64,000 nucleotides of DNA from Mesorhizobium metallidurans STM 2683 (GTDB taxonomy: Bacteria > Pseudomonadota > Alphaproteobacteria > Rhizobiales > Rhizobiaceae). The notes beneath the pieces were generated by a model. It did not search any database. It was not told the origin of the DNA and saw only the letters and a list, made by a program, of their open reading frames with translations. The position numbers and the translations under genes are program-made. The stretch spans positions 1 to 64,000 of the forward strand of contig NZ_CAUM01000119.1 of assembly GCF_000350085.1 (NCBI RefSeq), given 5' to 3'. Shown here piece after piece: positions 15,613 to 24,163 of the stretch. Every line of letters begins with the position of its first letter. Positions within the stretch are counted from its first letter, which is position 1.

Positions 15613-17913
15613 GTGGCGCGCAGGATCTCCGGACGAAGCCACGGCGATCCGCGCACCGCCGATACCCGCGCCAAGGTCAAGGACGACTACCGGCCGTCCC
15701 GCGATGAAATCCTGCGCTATATCGCCGAAAATCCGGACCGTTCCGGAAAACGCGACATCGCCAAGGCCTTTGCGCTGCGCGGCGAGGACCGCATCTGGCT
15801 GAAGGACATGCTTCGCGACCTGCAGGACGAGGGCCTGCTGACCAGGGAGCGCAAACGGCTCGCCCGCGTCGGCGCCCTGCCCCATGTCGCCGTGCTCGAC
15901 ATCTTTGGCCGCGACGACGACGGCGTGCTGTTGGCGCATCCGGCCGAAGCGGTGGGCGACGGCGAGCCTCCCATCGTTGCCATCCGCGTGCCACGCGGCG
16001 GCCCGGCGCCGGGCATCGGCGACCGTATATTGGCCAAGACCTTCCCGACCGACGATGTAACTGGCCCTGCCTATACCGGGCGGGTGATGAAGATCTTCGA
16101 GAAACGCACCGAGGCCGTTCTCGGCGTCTTTCGCGTGCTGAAGGACGGCACCTTCCGTATCGAGCCGGTGGAAAGGCGCCAGCCCGAACTGGTCGTCGAC
16201 AAGGAGTTCCAGAACGGCGCCAGGAATGGCGACCTGGTCGAAGTCGAGCCGGCGCGCGCCTCCCGCTACGGGCTGCCCCGCGCCAAGGTGCTGACGGTAC
16301 TGGGTTCGCTGACCAGCGAGAAGGCGGTCTCGATGATCGCCATCCATGCGCACGACATTCCGCACATCTTTCCGGCCGATGTCATCGCCGAAGCCGAAGC
16401 GGTCAAGCCTGCGACGCTTGATCACCGCGAGGACTGGCGCGACCTGCCGCTCGTCACCATCGATCCGGCCGACGCCAAGGATCATGACGACGCGGTGTTC
16501 GCCATATCTGATACCGACGAGCAGAACCCCGGCGGCGTGGTCGTCACCGTGGCGATTGCCGATGTCGCCGCCTATATTCGCTATGGCACGGCGCTCGACC
16601 GCGAGGCGCTGAAGCGCGGCAATTCGGTCTATTTCCCGGATCGCGTCGTGCCGATGCTGCCGGAGCGCATCTCCAACGATCTGTGTTCGCTGCGCGAAGG
16701 CCAGGACCGCCCGGCGCTGGCCGTCCGCATGATTTTCTCGGCCGATGGCCACAAGCTCAGGCATTCGTTCCACCGCGTCATGATGAAATCGGTGGCCAAA
16801 CTGGCATACCCGCAGGCGCAGGCCGCGATCGATGGTGTGCCAGACGACAAGACCGGCCCGATCCTCGGCACCGTGATGAAACCGCTATGGGATGCCTACG
16901 CCATCCTCAAGCGCGGCCGCAATTCACGCCAGCCATTGGAACTTGACCTGCCGGAGCGCAAGATCCTGCTCAAGCAGGATGGCACCGTCGACCGGGTCGT
17001 CGTGCCGGAGCGGCTCGACGCCCACAGGCTGATCGAAGAATTCATGATCCAGGCCAATGTCGCGGCCGCCGAAACGCTGGAGGCGAAGCGACAGGCGCTG
17101 GTCTACCGCATCCACGACGCGCCCTCGCTCGCCAAGCAGGAATCGCTGCGCGAGTTCCTGCAGACGCTCGGTCTCTCGCTGGCGCGCGGCGCGCAGATGC
17201 GGCCGGCCCAGTTCAACGGCATTCTGGAGCGCGTCAGCGGCGCCGACAATGAAGGGCTGGTCAACGAAGTGGTGTTGCGCTCGCAAAGCCAGGCCGAATA
17301 CTCGCCCAAGAATATCGGCCATTTCGGCCTCAATCTGAAACGCTACGCGCATTTCACCTCGCCGATCCGCCGCTATGCCGACCTGATCGTGCATCGCGGA
17401 CTGATTGCCGCGCTCGGCTTCGGTGCGGGCGGGCTGACGCAGAATGAAGCGGAACGGCTGGAAGAGGTCTCGGTGCTGATTTCCGGCACCGAGCGCCGCG
17501 CCATGGCCGCAGAGCGCGACACGGTCGACCGGCTGATCGCCGCCTATCTCGCCGAGCGCGTTGGCGACCGTTTCGACGCGCGCATTTCGGGCGTCACCAA
17601 ATCGGGACTATTTGTCCAATTGCCGCAGTTCGGCGCGGATGGTTTCATCCCGGTGTCAAGTCTGGACGGCGACTACTATATCTATGACGAAACTGCCCGA
17701 TCGCTTTTCGGAGAACGCACCGGCAAGGGCTATCAGCTTGCCGACCGCGTCGAGGTTCGCCTGATCGAGGTGGCGCCCATGGCCGGCGCGATGCGTTTCG
17801 AAATGCTGACCGACCCAAAGCCGCTGCCCGGCTCCAAACGGTCGTTTCACAAGGCCAAGGGCCGCGCCCGGGCGTCGCAATCGCGTCCAGGCCCGCGCGG
17901 CAGGAGACGGTAA
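15613..17913 (+). CDS. rnr: Ribonuclease R
   Basis: RNase R is a processive 3'-5' exoribonuclease that degrades structured RNA. The 766-residue protein starts at a GTG and has an N-terminal winged-helix-like region (EILRYIAENPDRSGKRDIAK), cold-shock domains, and the RNB catalytic core with DPADAKDHDDAVFA starting at Asp284, whose aspartates bind Mg2+. YAHFTSPIRRYADL follows, then a C-terminal S1 domain (FDARISGVTKSGLFVQL) and a basic Arg/Lys-rich tail. It starts 6 bases after topA and its stop overlaps the next start in a TAATG, so topA, rnr and the DUF983 gene form a tight run. Confidence 0.97.
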   Translation: MARRISGRSHGDPRTADTRAKVKDDYRPSRDEILRYIAENPDRSGKRDIAKAFALRGEDRIWLKDMLRDLQDEGLLTRERKRLARVGALPHVAVLDIFGRDDDGVLLAHPAEAVGDGEPPIVAIRVPRGGPAPGIGDRILAKTFPTDDVTGPAYTGRVMKIFEKRTEAVLGVFRVLKDGTFRIEPVERRQPELVVDKEFQNGARNGDLVEVEPARASRYGLPRAKVLTVLGSLTSEKAVSMIAIHAHDIPHIFPADVIAEAEAVKPATLDHREDWRDLPLVTIDPADAKDHDDAVFAISDTDEQNPGGVVVTVAIADVAAYIRYGTALDREALKRGNSVYFPDRVVPMLPERISNDLCSLREGQDRPALAVRMIFSADGHKLRHSFHRVMMKSVAKLAYPQAQAAIDGVPDDKTGPILGTVMKPLWDAYAILKRGRNSRQPLELDLPERKILLKQDGTVDRVVVPERLDAHRLIEEFMIQANVAAAETLEAKRQALVYRIHDAPSLAKQESLREFLQTLGLSLARGAQMRPAQFNGILERVSGADNEGLVNEVVLRSQSQAEYSPKNIGHFGLNLKRYAHFTSPIRRYADLIVHRGLIAALGFGAGGLTQNEAERLEEVSVLISGTERRAMAAERDTVDRLIAAYLAERVGDRFDARISGVTKSGLFVQLPQFGADGFIPVSSLDGDYYIYDETARSLFGERTGKGYQLADRVEVRLIEVAPMAGAMRFEMLTDPKPLPGSKRSFHKAKGRARASQSRPGPRGRRR

Positions 17914-18365
17914 TGGCAAAAGAACTGGGAATGGCACCGCAGGTTTTCGGCGGCGAACATCACTCGGGCCGGGCCGCCCGACCGCTTTGGACGGCGATGA
18001 AGCGCGGCCTGCTCGGCCGCTGCCCGCGTTGCGGCGAGGGCAAGCTGTTTCGCGCCTTCACCAAGACCGTCGACAAATGCGATGTCTGTGGCGAGGAACT
18101 TCATCACCACCGCGCCGACGACCTTCCCGCCTATCTGGTGATCGTCATCGTCGGCCACATCGTGCTCGGCGCCTTCATGGGTGTCGAGGCGACCTCCACC
18201 TTGTCCACCTGGCAGCATATCGCCATCTGGGTGCCGCTGACCATTCTTCTGGCGGTCGCGTTGCTGCAGCCGGTCAAAGGCGCTGTCATCGGCCTGCAAT
18301 GGGCGCTCTATATGCACGGCTTCGGTGGCGAAGAGGACAGGATCGAATCTCATCCCGAGGCTTGA
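17913..18365 (+). CDS. DUF983 membrane protein with N-terminal zinc-ribbon cysteines
   Basis: The 150-residue protein has CPRCGEGKLF (C37, C40) and CDVCGEEL (C56, C59), a probable zinc ribbon, followed by the HHHRADDLPAY segment and two membrane spans typical of DUF983. The family is common in alphaproteobacteria; its biochemical role is unknown. The start overlaps the rnr stop by one base (TAATG), so translation is likely coupled. Confidence 0.88.
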   Translation: MAKELGMAPQVFGGEHHSGRAARPLWTAMKRGLLGRCPRCGEGKLFRAFTKTVDKCDVCGEELHHHRADDLPAYLVIVIVGHIVLGAFMGVEATSTLSTWQHIAIWVPLTILLAVALLQPVKGAVIGLQWALYMHGFGGEEDRIESHPEA

Positions 18366-18438
18366 AACAGACACTGGCGCAATCGGCGATGGCTGAACGC
18401 CACTTTCGCATGGCAGAAGATTCCGCTAGGTCGTGCGC

Positions 18439-19179
18439 ATGGATGGTATGATCAGGGCGGACATCGAAAAGGTCGAGCGGAGTGCGGCTGTACTTGGCAC
18501 AAGGCCAATTCGCCCGCGCGACGCCGCAACGCTGGCCCTGCTCGACCGCAAGGGCGACGAGTTCCTGGTGTTGATGGGCCGGCGTCACGCAGGTCACGCC
18601 TTTATGCCGGGGAAGTTCGTCTTTCCTGGTGGGCGCACCGATCCGGCCGACAGCCATATTCCCGTTGCCACCGCCCTTCACCCCAAGGACGAAGCGGGCC
18701 TCACCGCCGGTCTTGGCCGCACGAACCCGGCTCGCGCCCGCGCCATTGCGCTTTCCGCGATCCGCGAGACCTATGAGGAGGCTGGTCTGCTTATCGGCCG
18801 GAAAGGCGCCCTGGCGACGAGCAGGCGCGACTGGCAGGGCTTTGTCGAACATGGCGTAAGACCGTCGCTCGATGCACTGCGCTTTGTTGCACGCGCCATC
18901 ACGCCGCCGAACCGGGTGCGCCGTTTCGACACACGCTTTTTCGGTGCCTGGCGCAGCGATGTCGCCGTGGAGTTGCCTGATGGCGGCCCGACCAACGAGT
19001 TGGAGGAACTGGTCTGGCTGCCGCTTGCCAAAGCCAGGGAGGCAGATGTTCCAGACATCACGCGGATGGTGCTGGAGGAGTTGGAGCGACGGCTCGCCGA
19101 TGATCCGCTCCTGCTTCCTGGCGGTTCCGTGCCGTTCTACCGGTCTGTCCGCAATCGCTTTGTCCGCGAAATCCTGTAG
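18439..19179 (+). CDS. NUDIX hydrolase with a split Nudix box
   Basis: NUDIX enzymes cleave nucleoside-diphosphate-linked substrates. The catalytic half-motif RETYEEAGLL is clear, and KFVFPGGRTDPAD gives the glycine-rich first half, but about 50 residues separate them instead of the usual compact GX5EX7REUXEEXGU. This layout resembles the peroxisomal CoA-type NUDT7/8/19 group, so a CoA or acyl-CoA pyrophosphatase is possible (inference). I use the ATG at 18439; a GTG at 18433 and an ATG at 18448 are alternatives. It lies between the DUF983 gene and an MFS transporter, all forward. Confidence 0.82.
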   Translation: MDGMIRADIEKVERSAAVLGTRPIRPRDAATLALLDRKGDEFLVLMGRRHAGHAFMPGKFVFPGGRTDPADSHIPVATALHPKDEAGLTAGLGRTNPARARAIALSAIRETYEEAGLLIGRKGALATSRRDWQGFVEHGVRPSLDALRFVARAITPPNRVRRFDTRFFGAWRSDVAVELPDGGPTNELEELVWLPLAKAREADVPDITRMVLEELERRLADDPLLLPGGSVPFYRSVRNRFVREIL

Positions 19180-19200
19180 AGCATAGAGCATCCACATCCC

Positions 19201-20376
19201 ATGACGGTCGATACCCAGCAAAAGGGCGAGGAACGCGTACACTGGTTGCCGATGGTCGCGGCGATCTCGTCGATCAGCGTCGTCGGCATCGCCATCGGCC
19301 TCGGCATGCCGCTGCTCAGCGTCATTCTGGAAACGCGCGGCCATTCGGCATCGATGATCGGCCTCAACACCGCGGTCGCCGGCCTGGCCTCGATCGCCGG
19401 CGCACCGCTTGCCACTCCGCTTGCCATGCGGTTCGGCGTCGCCTGGACCATGCTGGCTATGATCGCCATCGGGGCGCTCGCCTTTGTCGGCTTTCATTTC
19501 GCGCCGGACTTCTGGATGTGGTTTCCATTGCGCATCCTGCTGCACATCGCGCTGACGGTGCTGTTCATTCTGTCGGAGTTCTGGATCAGCACATCGGCGC
19601 CGCCGCACCGGCGGGGCCTTGTGCTCGGCATCTACGCCACGGTCCTGTCGCTTGGGTTTGCCGCCGGACCATGGCTGTTTGCCCATCTCGGCAGCTCCGG
19701 CTTCAGGCCCTTCGGCGTCATCATCGGCCTGGTGGCGCTGGCCGCGATACCGGTGCTGGCGGCGCGCAACGAGAGCCCGACAATCGTCTCCGACGGCGAA
19801 ACCAGCAATTTCCTGCGCTACATCTGGCTGGTGCCGACGGCGACCGCGGCCGTGCTGGTGTTCGGCGCCGTCGAAACCGGCGGCTTTGCGCTGTTCCCGA
19901 TTTACGGCAGCCGCATCGGCTATTCCGAAGCCAATGCCGCGCTTCTCCTGACCATGATCGGTCTCGGCAACGTGCTGTTGCAGATTCCCATCGGCATGAT
20001 CAGCGACCGCGTCAGCGACCGTCGCTATCTGCTGCTCGCTTGCGCCATCGTCGGGCTCGCCGGCACGATCTTCATGCCGTTCTTCGCTCAGAACTGGCAT
20101 CTGATGGCAGCACTTCTGTTCGTCTGGGGTGGCGTTGTCGCGGCCATGTACACGATCGGCCTTGCGCATCTCGGCTCGCAGCTTTCCGGCCACGAACTGG
20201 CCTCGGCCAACGCAGCCTTCGTGCTCTGCTACGGCGTCGGCATGGTGCTTGGTCCACAAGCCATCGGCATCGGCATGGATGCGTTCGGCCCGTCCGGCTT
20301 CGGCTGGTCGCTTGGCCTGTTCTTCGCCGCCTATATCGCTCTGGTCGCCTTCAGGCTCTTGCGAAAAATCCTGTAG
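19201..20376 (+). CDS. Major facilitator superfamily transporter
   Basis: The 391-residue protein has about twelve membrane spans in two halves with an MFS-type intracellular loop (ISDRVSDRRYLLLA). It resembles YfcJ/YcaD-like efflux-type permeases. No substrate can be assigned from sequence. It starts 21 bases after the NUDIX gene and probably shares its transcript. No dedicated regulator is adjacent. Confidence 0.87.
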   Translation: MTVDTQQKGEERVHWLPMVAAISSISVVGIAIGLGMPLLSVILETRGHSASMIGLNTAVAGLASIAGAPLATPLAMRFGVAWTMLAMIAIGALAFVGFHFAPDFWMWFPLRILLHIALTVLFILSEFWISTSAPPHRRGLVLGIYATVLSLGFAAGPWLFAHLGSSGFRPFGVIIGLVALAAIPVLAARNESPTIVSDGETSNFLRYIWLVPTATAAVLVFGAVETGGFALFPIYGSRIGYSEANAALLLTMIGLGNVLLQIPIGMISDRVSDRRYLLLACAIVGLAGTIFMPFFAQNWHLMAALLFVWGGVVAAMYTIGLAHLGSQLSGHELASANAAFVLCYGVGMVLGPQAIGIGMDAFGPSGFGWSLGLFFAAYIALVAFRLLRKIL

Positions 20377-20495
20377 CGCGACGCCGTCGCCAATCCCTTC
20401 TTCACAGTGCCCCGCGACAGGCTGCTGACATCACCGTGTCAGTAGTGCCCCTGCTATATCAGCTGCCCAAACCACCATAAGCAGGGAGATATCAA

Positions 20496-20954
20496 ATGAT
20501 CGACAGTGGTTTTGAAACGAAATCGGTGCGGATGGAATTGCTGCTGCTTGTCAGCTTTCAGGCGCCCGCCGCCGACGTCGACCGCATCATGGAAGCGGTG
20601 ATCGGGATCACCCCGCTCGGCATGGGCAATTATGACAGCAACGCCTTCCAGTCGGCGGGCGGCATCGAGCGCTACCGGCCACTCGAAGGTGCCGCCGCCG
20701 GCGCCGAGACCGTCTTGCGGGAGCGGCCGGGCACCGTCGAAGTGTCGTTCGAACTGCCCGACGACCAGCGGCTGGCCGAGCGCGTCGTCGAGGCGATCTA
20801 CCAGGCGCACTCCTACCAGGAGCCGGTGATCCGCATCCAGCCTTTGCTCGCCAGCCGCTCGAAAGGCCTCGACGACCGCTCCAACCCGAACCGCTGGTGG
20901 AACACGACGGGCGACTGGAAGAAAGCGGCTGCTTCGATCAAGGAAGACGCTTGA
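20496..20954 (+). CDS. Stand-alone PII/NIF3-middle-domain-like protein
   Basis: The 152-residue protein matches the regulatory insert of NIF3/YqfO proteins, a PII/CutA-like ferredoxin fold. Recognisable parts are MGNYDSNAFQSAGGIERYRP (compare GxYD..xFxxxGxxRFRP), a GTVEVSFELPDD strand and AHSYQEPVIRI (compare AHPYEEP). Here the domain occurs alone, without the metal-binding NIF3 halves, and is followed by a hydrophilic tail with [30 protein letters not shown] precedes the ATG. The role is unknown; a ligand-sensing or trimeric regulator is an inference from the fold. Confidence 0.65.
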   Translation: MIDSGFETKSVRMELLLLVSFQAPAADVDRIMEAVIGITPLGMGNYDSNAFQSAGGIERYRPLEGAAAGAETVLRERPGTVEVSFELPDDQRLAERVVEAIYQAHSYQEPVIRIQPLLASRSKGLDDRSNPNRWWNTTGDWKKAAASIKEDA

Positions 20955-21024
20955 ACCTGGCAATATCGCTGCCGCCGGCAGGCTCCGTTGTCGGCGGCAA
21001 CATGCACATTGGATGCCGCTGAGA

Positions 21025-21046
21025 CCCGGCCGGGCTGTCGGCCGGG
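21025..21046 (+). terminator. GC hairpin after the PII-like gene
   Basis: CCCGGCC at 21025-21031 pairs perfectly with GGCCGGG at 21040-21046 around an 8-base loop. It lies about 70 bases after the stop of the preceding gene and directly before the rpmG -35 box. There is no strong T-run, so termination may be weak or Rho-assisted. Confidence 0.45.
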
Positions 21047-21047
21047 C

Positions 21048-21075
21048 TTGACTTTCCGGACGTGTTCTTTATGTG
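21048..21075 (+). promoter_or_regulatory. Promoter of rpmG
   Basis: TTGACT at 21048-21053 (preceded by C, as in rhizobial -35 boxes) and TATGTG at 21070-21075 are separated by 16 bases, about 78 bases upstream of the rpmG ATG. Confidence 0.6.
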
Positions 21076-21152
21076 TCGCGCCAAGTTTCCCGCGTCCGGG
21101 CGTTTCCCCGTGCTCCAGCGGCCAACCCCACGAACATTAATGGACTGATATC

Positions 21153-21320
21153 ATGGCCAAAGCCGCAAACATCAAGATCAAGCTTCTGTCGACCGCCGAC
21201 ACCGGTTTCTTCTACGTGACCAGCAAGAACAGCCGCACCAAGACGGACAAGCTGTCGTTCCGCAAATACGATCCGGTTGCCAAGAAGCACGTCGAATTCA
21301 AGGAAACCAAGATCAAGTAA
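21153..21320 (+). CDS. rpmG: 50S ribosomal protein L33
   Basis: This 55-residue basic protein matches alphaproteobacterial L33: [20 protein letters not shown], then [19 protein letters not shown] and an ETKIK end. It lacks the zinc-binding cysteines of the C+ type of L33. It stands alone between its own promoter (21048-21075) and a strong terminator (21344-21375), consistent with a single-gene transcript. Confidence 0.97.
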   Translation: MAKAANIKIKLLSTADTGFFYVTSKNSRTKTDKLSFRKYDPVAKKHVEFKETKIK

Positions 21321-21343
21321 TCGGGTTTCCTTCCGCAGCACCG

Positions 21344-21375
21344 AAACGCCGCCTCATGGGCGGCGTTTTTCTTTT
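21344..21375 (+). terminator. Rho-independent terminator of rpmG
   Basis: AAACGCCGCC at 21344-21353 pairs perfectly with GGCGGCGTTT at 21359-21368 around a 5-base loop, followed by a T-rich run (TTCTTTT). It starts 24 bases after the rpmG stop. Confidence 0.92.
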
Positions 21376-21518
21376 GTCGGTCTTGTTCCCTGGACCGCCC
21401 AAATGGCATCCGAAAATTTCAGCTTGTGTGGCGTCATTGTAACATCCAACCTTGAGGAACCTGTTACGCTGCTATCCTGACAAGACGGCAAGATCAGGGG
21501 AATCGGGGGCGCTTCGTG

Positions 21519-22205
21519 ATGCATCGGTTGCTTGCTGGCTTCGTGTCGGCGAATTTGTTTTTTTCCGCGGCCACGGCAAAGGCCGCCGATTTGTCGCTCG
21601 ACGCAGCGCCGATGTTCAACTGGACAGGTCTCTATGTCGGCGTCCAGGGCGGCTATCAGTGGAGTAAGGATCGCTCCACCGAGTTCTTCACGCCGACCGG
21701 AGCGGCAACCGGCTTCAGCCAGGACTTCCAACCGGATGGCGGGTTCGGCGGCGTCCATGTCGGTTACAACTATCAGTTCGACTGGCTCGTGCTCGGCATC
21801 GAGGGCGACGCGGATTTCGGCCGTGCGAGCGACGGTTTCACTTGCTGCGGCGGCATCTTCACGTTCGACGCCCGGAAGAATTGGGAAGCCTCGATCCGCG
21901 GACGGATCGGTGTCACGCCGACGGACCGGCTCCTGCTGTATGTCACGGGTGGCGCCGCGTTCACCGATTTGAAGTATTCCTGGAACTCGATTGAACCCCT
22001 TTTCCCCGGCGTCAATGCCAATGTCTTCAAGACCGGATGGACCGTGGGCGGCGGCGGTGAAGTTGCAGTGACGGACCGGGTGACCGCGCGCCTGGAATAT
22101 CGCTACAGCGATTTCGGAACGACCCGTTTCGAATGGATCGACGGCAGTTATGAGCAGCACCCACGTTTCCATACGGCCCGCACCGGCGTCAGCCTCAAAT
22201 TCTGA
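21519..22205 (+). CDS. Outer membrane beta-barrel protein of the Omp25/Omp31 type
   Basis: The 228-residue protein has a signal peptide (MHRLLAGFVSANLFFSAATA, then KAADL). Alternating amphipathic strands typical of eight-stranded rhizobial/Brucella Omp25/Omp31 porins follow, with NWTGLYVGVQGGYQW, GVHVGYNYQFDWLVLGIEGD and LEYRYSDFG, and the protein ends in aromatic Phe (GVSLKF) as recognised by the BAM complex. An in-frame GTG at 21516 is an equivalent alternative start. An internal CC pair (FTCCGGIF) is unusual for a barrel. The gene is convergent with the ABC ATPase gene. Confidence 0.85.
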   Translation: MHRLLAGFVSANLFFSAATAKAADLSLDAAPMFNWTGLYVGVQGGYQWSKDRSTEFFTPTGAATGFSQDFQPDGGFGGVHVGYNYQFDWLVLGIEGDADFGRASDGFTCCGGIFTFDARKNWEASIRGRIGVTPTDRLLLYVTGGAAFTDLKYSWNSIEPLFPGVNANVFKTGWTVGGGGEVAVTDRVTARLEYRYSDFGTTRFEWIDGSYEQHPRFHTARTGVSLKF

Positions 22206-22243
22206 GACGAGCAGACGCGTGACCGGCGTGTCGTGGAGCAGCC

Positions 22244-23311
22244 TTATCCGATACGGTTTCCGCTCATCGGATCGAAGAGATGCAGTGCCGCAGGCTCAGC
22301 GGACAGCCGCACCGCATCGCCCGGCCTGATAGTGCTGCGCCCCATGACGAAGACGCAGACCTGCTGGCCGGCGATCCGGACATAGAATTGGGTCGACAGG
22401 CCAAGCGGCTCGACCACTTCGACCTCGGCCTTGAGCGCTCCGTTCTCGGCAGGTTGGATGTGCTCCGGCCGCAGCCCGACGGTGATTGCGTCACCGTCCT
22501 GCAACGGCAGTCCGTCCGGCAACCTCAGCTTCTGGCCGTCGGCCAGCACCGCGTCGGCCTTGCCCCCCTTGCTGACCGTTGCCGGCAAAAAATTCATGCC
22601 GGGTGAACCGATGAAGCCGGCGACGAAGATGTTGGACGGCCGGTCGTAGAGTTCGAGCGGATGGCCGACCTGCTGCACGAAGCCGTCATGCATGACGACG
22701 ATGCGGTCGGCCATGGTCATGGCCTCGATCTGGTCGTGGGTGACATAGACCGAAGTGGTCTTGAGCTGGTGGTGCAGCGCCTTGATTTCGGCGCGCATAT
22801 GGACGCGCAATTTGGCGTCAAGGTTGGACAAGGGTTCGTCGAAGAGAAAAACCTTGGGATCGCGCACGATGGCGCGGCCCATGGCGACGCGCTGGCGCTG
22901 GCCGCCGGATAGCTGGCGTGGCAGGCGGCCGAGGAAACTGTCGAGGCCGAGCCGTTTGGCGGCCGCGCCCACCCTGGTGTCGATCGTCGTCTTTTCGGCC
23001 TTCTTCAGGAGCAGGCTAAAACCCATGTTCGACGACACGTCCATATGCGGGTAGAGCGCGTAGGATTGGAACACCATGGCGATGTCGCGGTCCTTCGGCG
23101 CGACATCGTTGACCAATCGCTCGCCGATGCGGATTTCGCCGCCCGAGACCTCTTCCAGCCCGGCGATCATGCGCAAAAGGGTCGACTTGCCGCAACCGGA
23201 CGGGCCGACCAGCACGACGAACTCGCCATCGGCGATTTCGAGATCGACGCCGTGCAGGATGCGCAGCGAACCATAGTCCTTCTCGACATGTTGCAGCGTG
23301 ACGGAAGCCAT
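22244..23311 (-). CDS. ABC transporter ATP-binding protein (UgpC/MsmX/MalK-like, CUT1 family)
   Basis: This 355-residue ATPase drives import through the two adjacent permeases. Walker A GPSGCGKST spans residues 36-44; the Q-loop MVFQSYALYPHM, signature LSGGQRQR, Walker B VFLFDEP and the switch region YVTHDQIEAMTMADRI follow, then a MalK-type C-terminal TOBE/OB domain. That architecture belongs to the carbohydrate-uptake CUT1 family. It is the last gene of the operon gntR, PLP enzyme, binding protein, two permeases, ATPase, and starts 3 bases after the second permease stop. Confidence 0.93.
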   Translation of the reverse strand: MASVTLQHVEKDYGSLRILHGVDLEIADGEFVVLVGPSGCGKSTLLRMIAGLEEVSGGEIRIGERLVNDVAPKDRDIAMVFQSYALYPHMDVSSNMGFSLLLKKAEKTTIDTRVGAAAKRLGLDSFLGRLPRQLSGGQRQRVAMGRAIVRDPKVFLFDEPLSNLDAKLRVHMRAEIKALHHQLKTTSVYVTHDQIEAMTMADRIVVMHDGFVQQVGHPLELYDRPSNIFVAGFIGSPGMNFLPATVSKGGKADAVLADGQKLRLPDGLPLQDGDAITVGLRPEHIQPAENGALKAEVEVVEPLGLSTQFYVRIAGQQVCVFVMGRSTIRPGDAVRLSAEPAALHLFDPMSGNRIG

Positions 23312-23314
23312 CGA

Positions 23315-24163
23315 TTATCCTTTGACGGCGCCGGCGGTGAGGCCGGTGACGAGATAGCGTTGCAGGAAGGCGAAGAAGATGCAGACCGGGATCAGCGCCA
23401 GGATCGAGGCCGCCATCATCTGCCCCCAGTCGACGGCGAACTTGCCGATGAAGGTGAGCAGGCCGACGGCGAAGGTCTTCTGGGCGTCGCTGGAGATCAG
23501 CATCAGCGCAAACAGGAGCTCGCTCCAGGCGGCGGTGAAGACGAAGCCCAGCGTCGCGCCCATGCCGGGCAATGTCAGCGGCACGATCACCTTGCGCATC
23601 GCCTCGGCGCGCGTGCAGCCGTCGATCATCGCCGCCTCCTCGAGGTCCCTCGGGATACCGTCGAAGAAGGACTGCATCAGGAAGGTGGCGAAGGCGGTGT
23701 TGAAAGCGGTGTAGATGATGATCAGCCCGACCAGGCTGTTGGTCAGGCCGAGATCACCCATGATGCGGTAGATCGGCGGAATGACCATCACCAGCGGAAA
23801 GGTCTGGGTGAGCAGAAGCAGGATCGCCAGCGTCGCCTTGCCGCGGAAGGCAAAGCGCGACATGGCATAGCCGGCAAGCGTGGCGATGATTGTGACGAAG
23901 GCTGCCGTCGACACCGAGACGATGACGCTGTTCAGGAAATAACGCGGGAAGTCGGAAGCTTCGAGCACCGTGACGAAATTCTGGAACGTCGTCCGCGACG
24001 GCCACAAGGTGATGCCTTCGGAATAGAGCAGCCGTTCCGGCGTCACCGATATCTTCAGCGTCCAGAAGATCGGGAACAGCGCAAAGATCATGTAGGCGGC
24101 GATGGCGCCGTAGAGGCCGATGCCGCCGACGATGCGCGAAGAGGTGGAGCGTCCGGCGATCAT
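23315..24163 (-). CDS. ABC transporter permease (MalG/UgpE-like)
   Basis: The 282-residue inner-membrane protein has about six spans and the EAA loop EEAAMIDGCTRAEAMRKVIV that docks on the ATPase, ending in TGLTAGAVKG as in MalG-type permeases. Its ATG overlaps the stop of the upstream permease in a TGATG, so translation is coupled. It pairs with the 24163-25086 permease to form the channel. Confidence 0.93.
   Translation of the reverse strand: MIAGRSTSSRIVGGIGLYGAIAAYMIFALFPIFWTLKISVTPERLLYSEGITLWPSRTTFQNFVTVLEASDFPRYFLNSVIVSVSTAAFVTIIATLAGYAMSRFAFRGKATLAILLLLTQTFPLVMVIPPIYRIMGDLGLTNSLVGLIIIYTAFNTAFATFLMQSFFDGIPRDLEEAAMIDGCTRAEAMRKVIVPLTLPGMGATLGFVFTAAWSELLFALMLISSDAQKTFAVGLLTFIGKFAVDWGQMMAASILALIPVCIFFAFLQRYLVTGLTAGAVKG

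Noticed and set aside
14482-16773. 763-codon reverse frame opposite topA and rnr
   Set aside because: It is antisense to two well-conserved genes and spans their junction, which a real gene would not do by chance.
18286-20259. 657-codon reverse frame opposite the NUDIX and MFS genes
   Set aside because: It has Asp/His/Arg-rich low-complexity composition and no domain, and it overlaps two supported genes.
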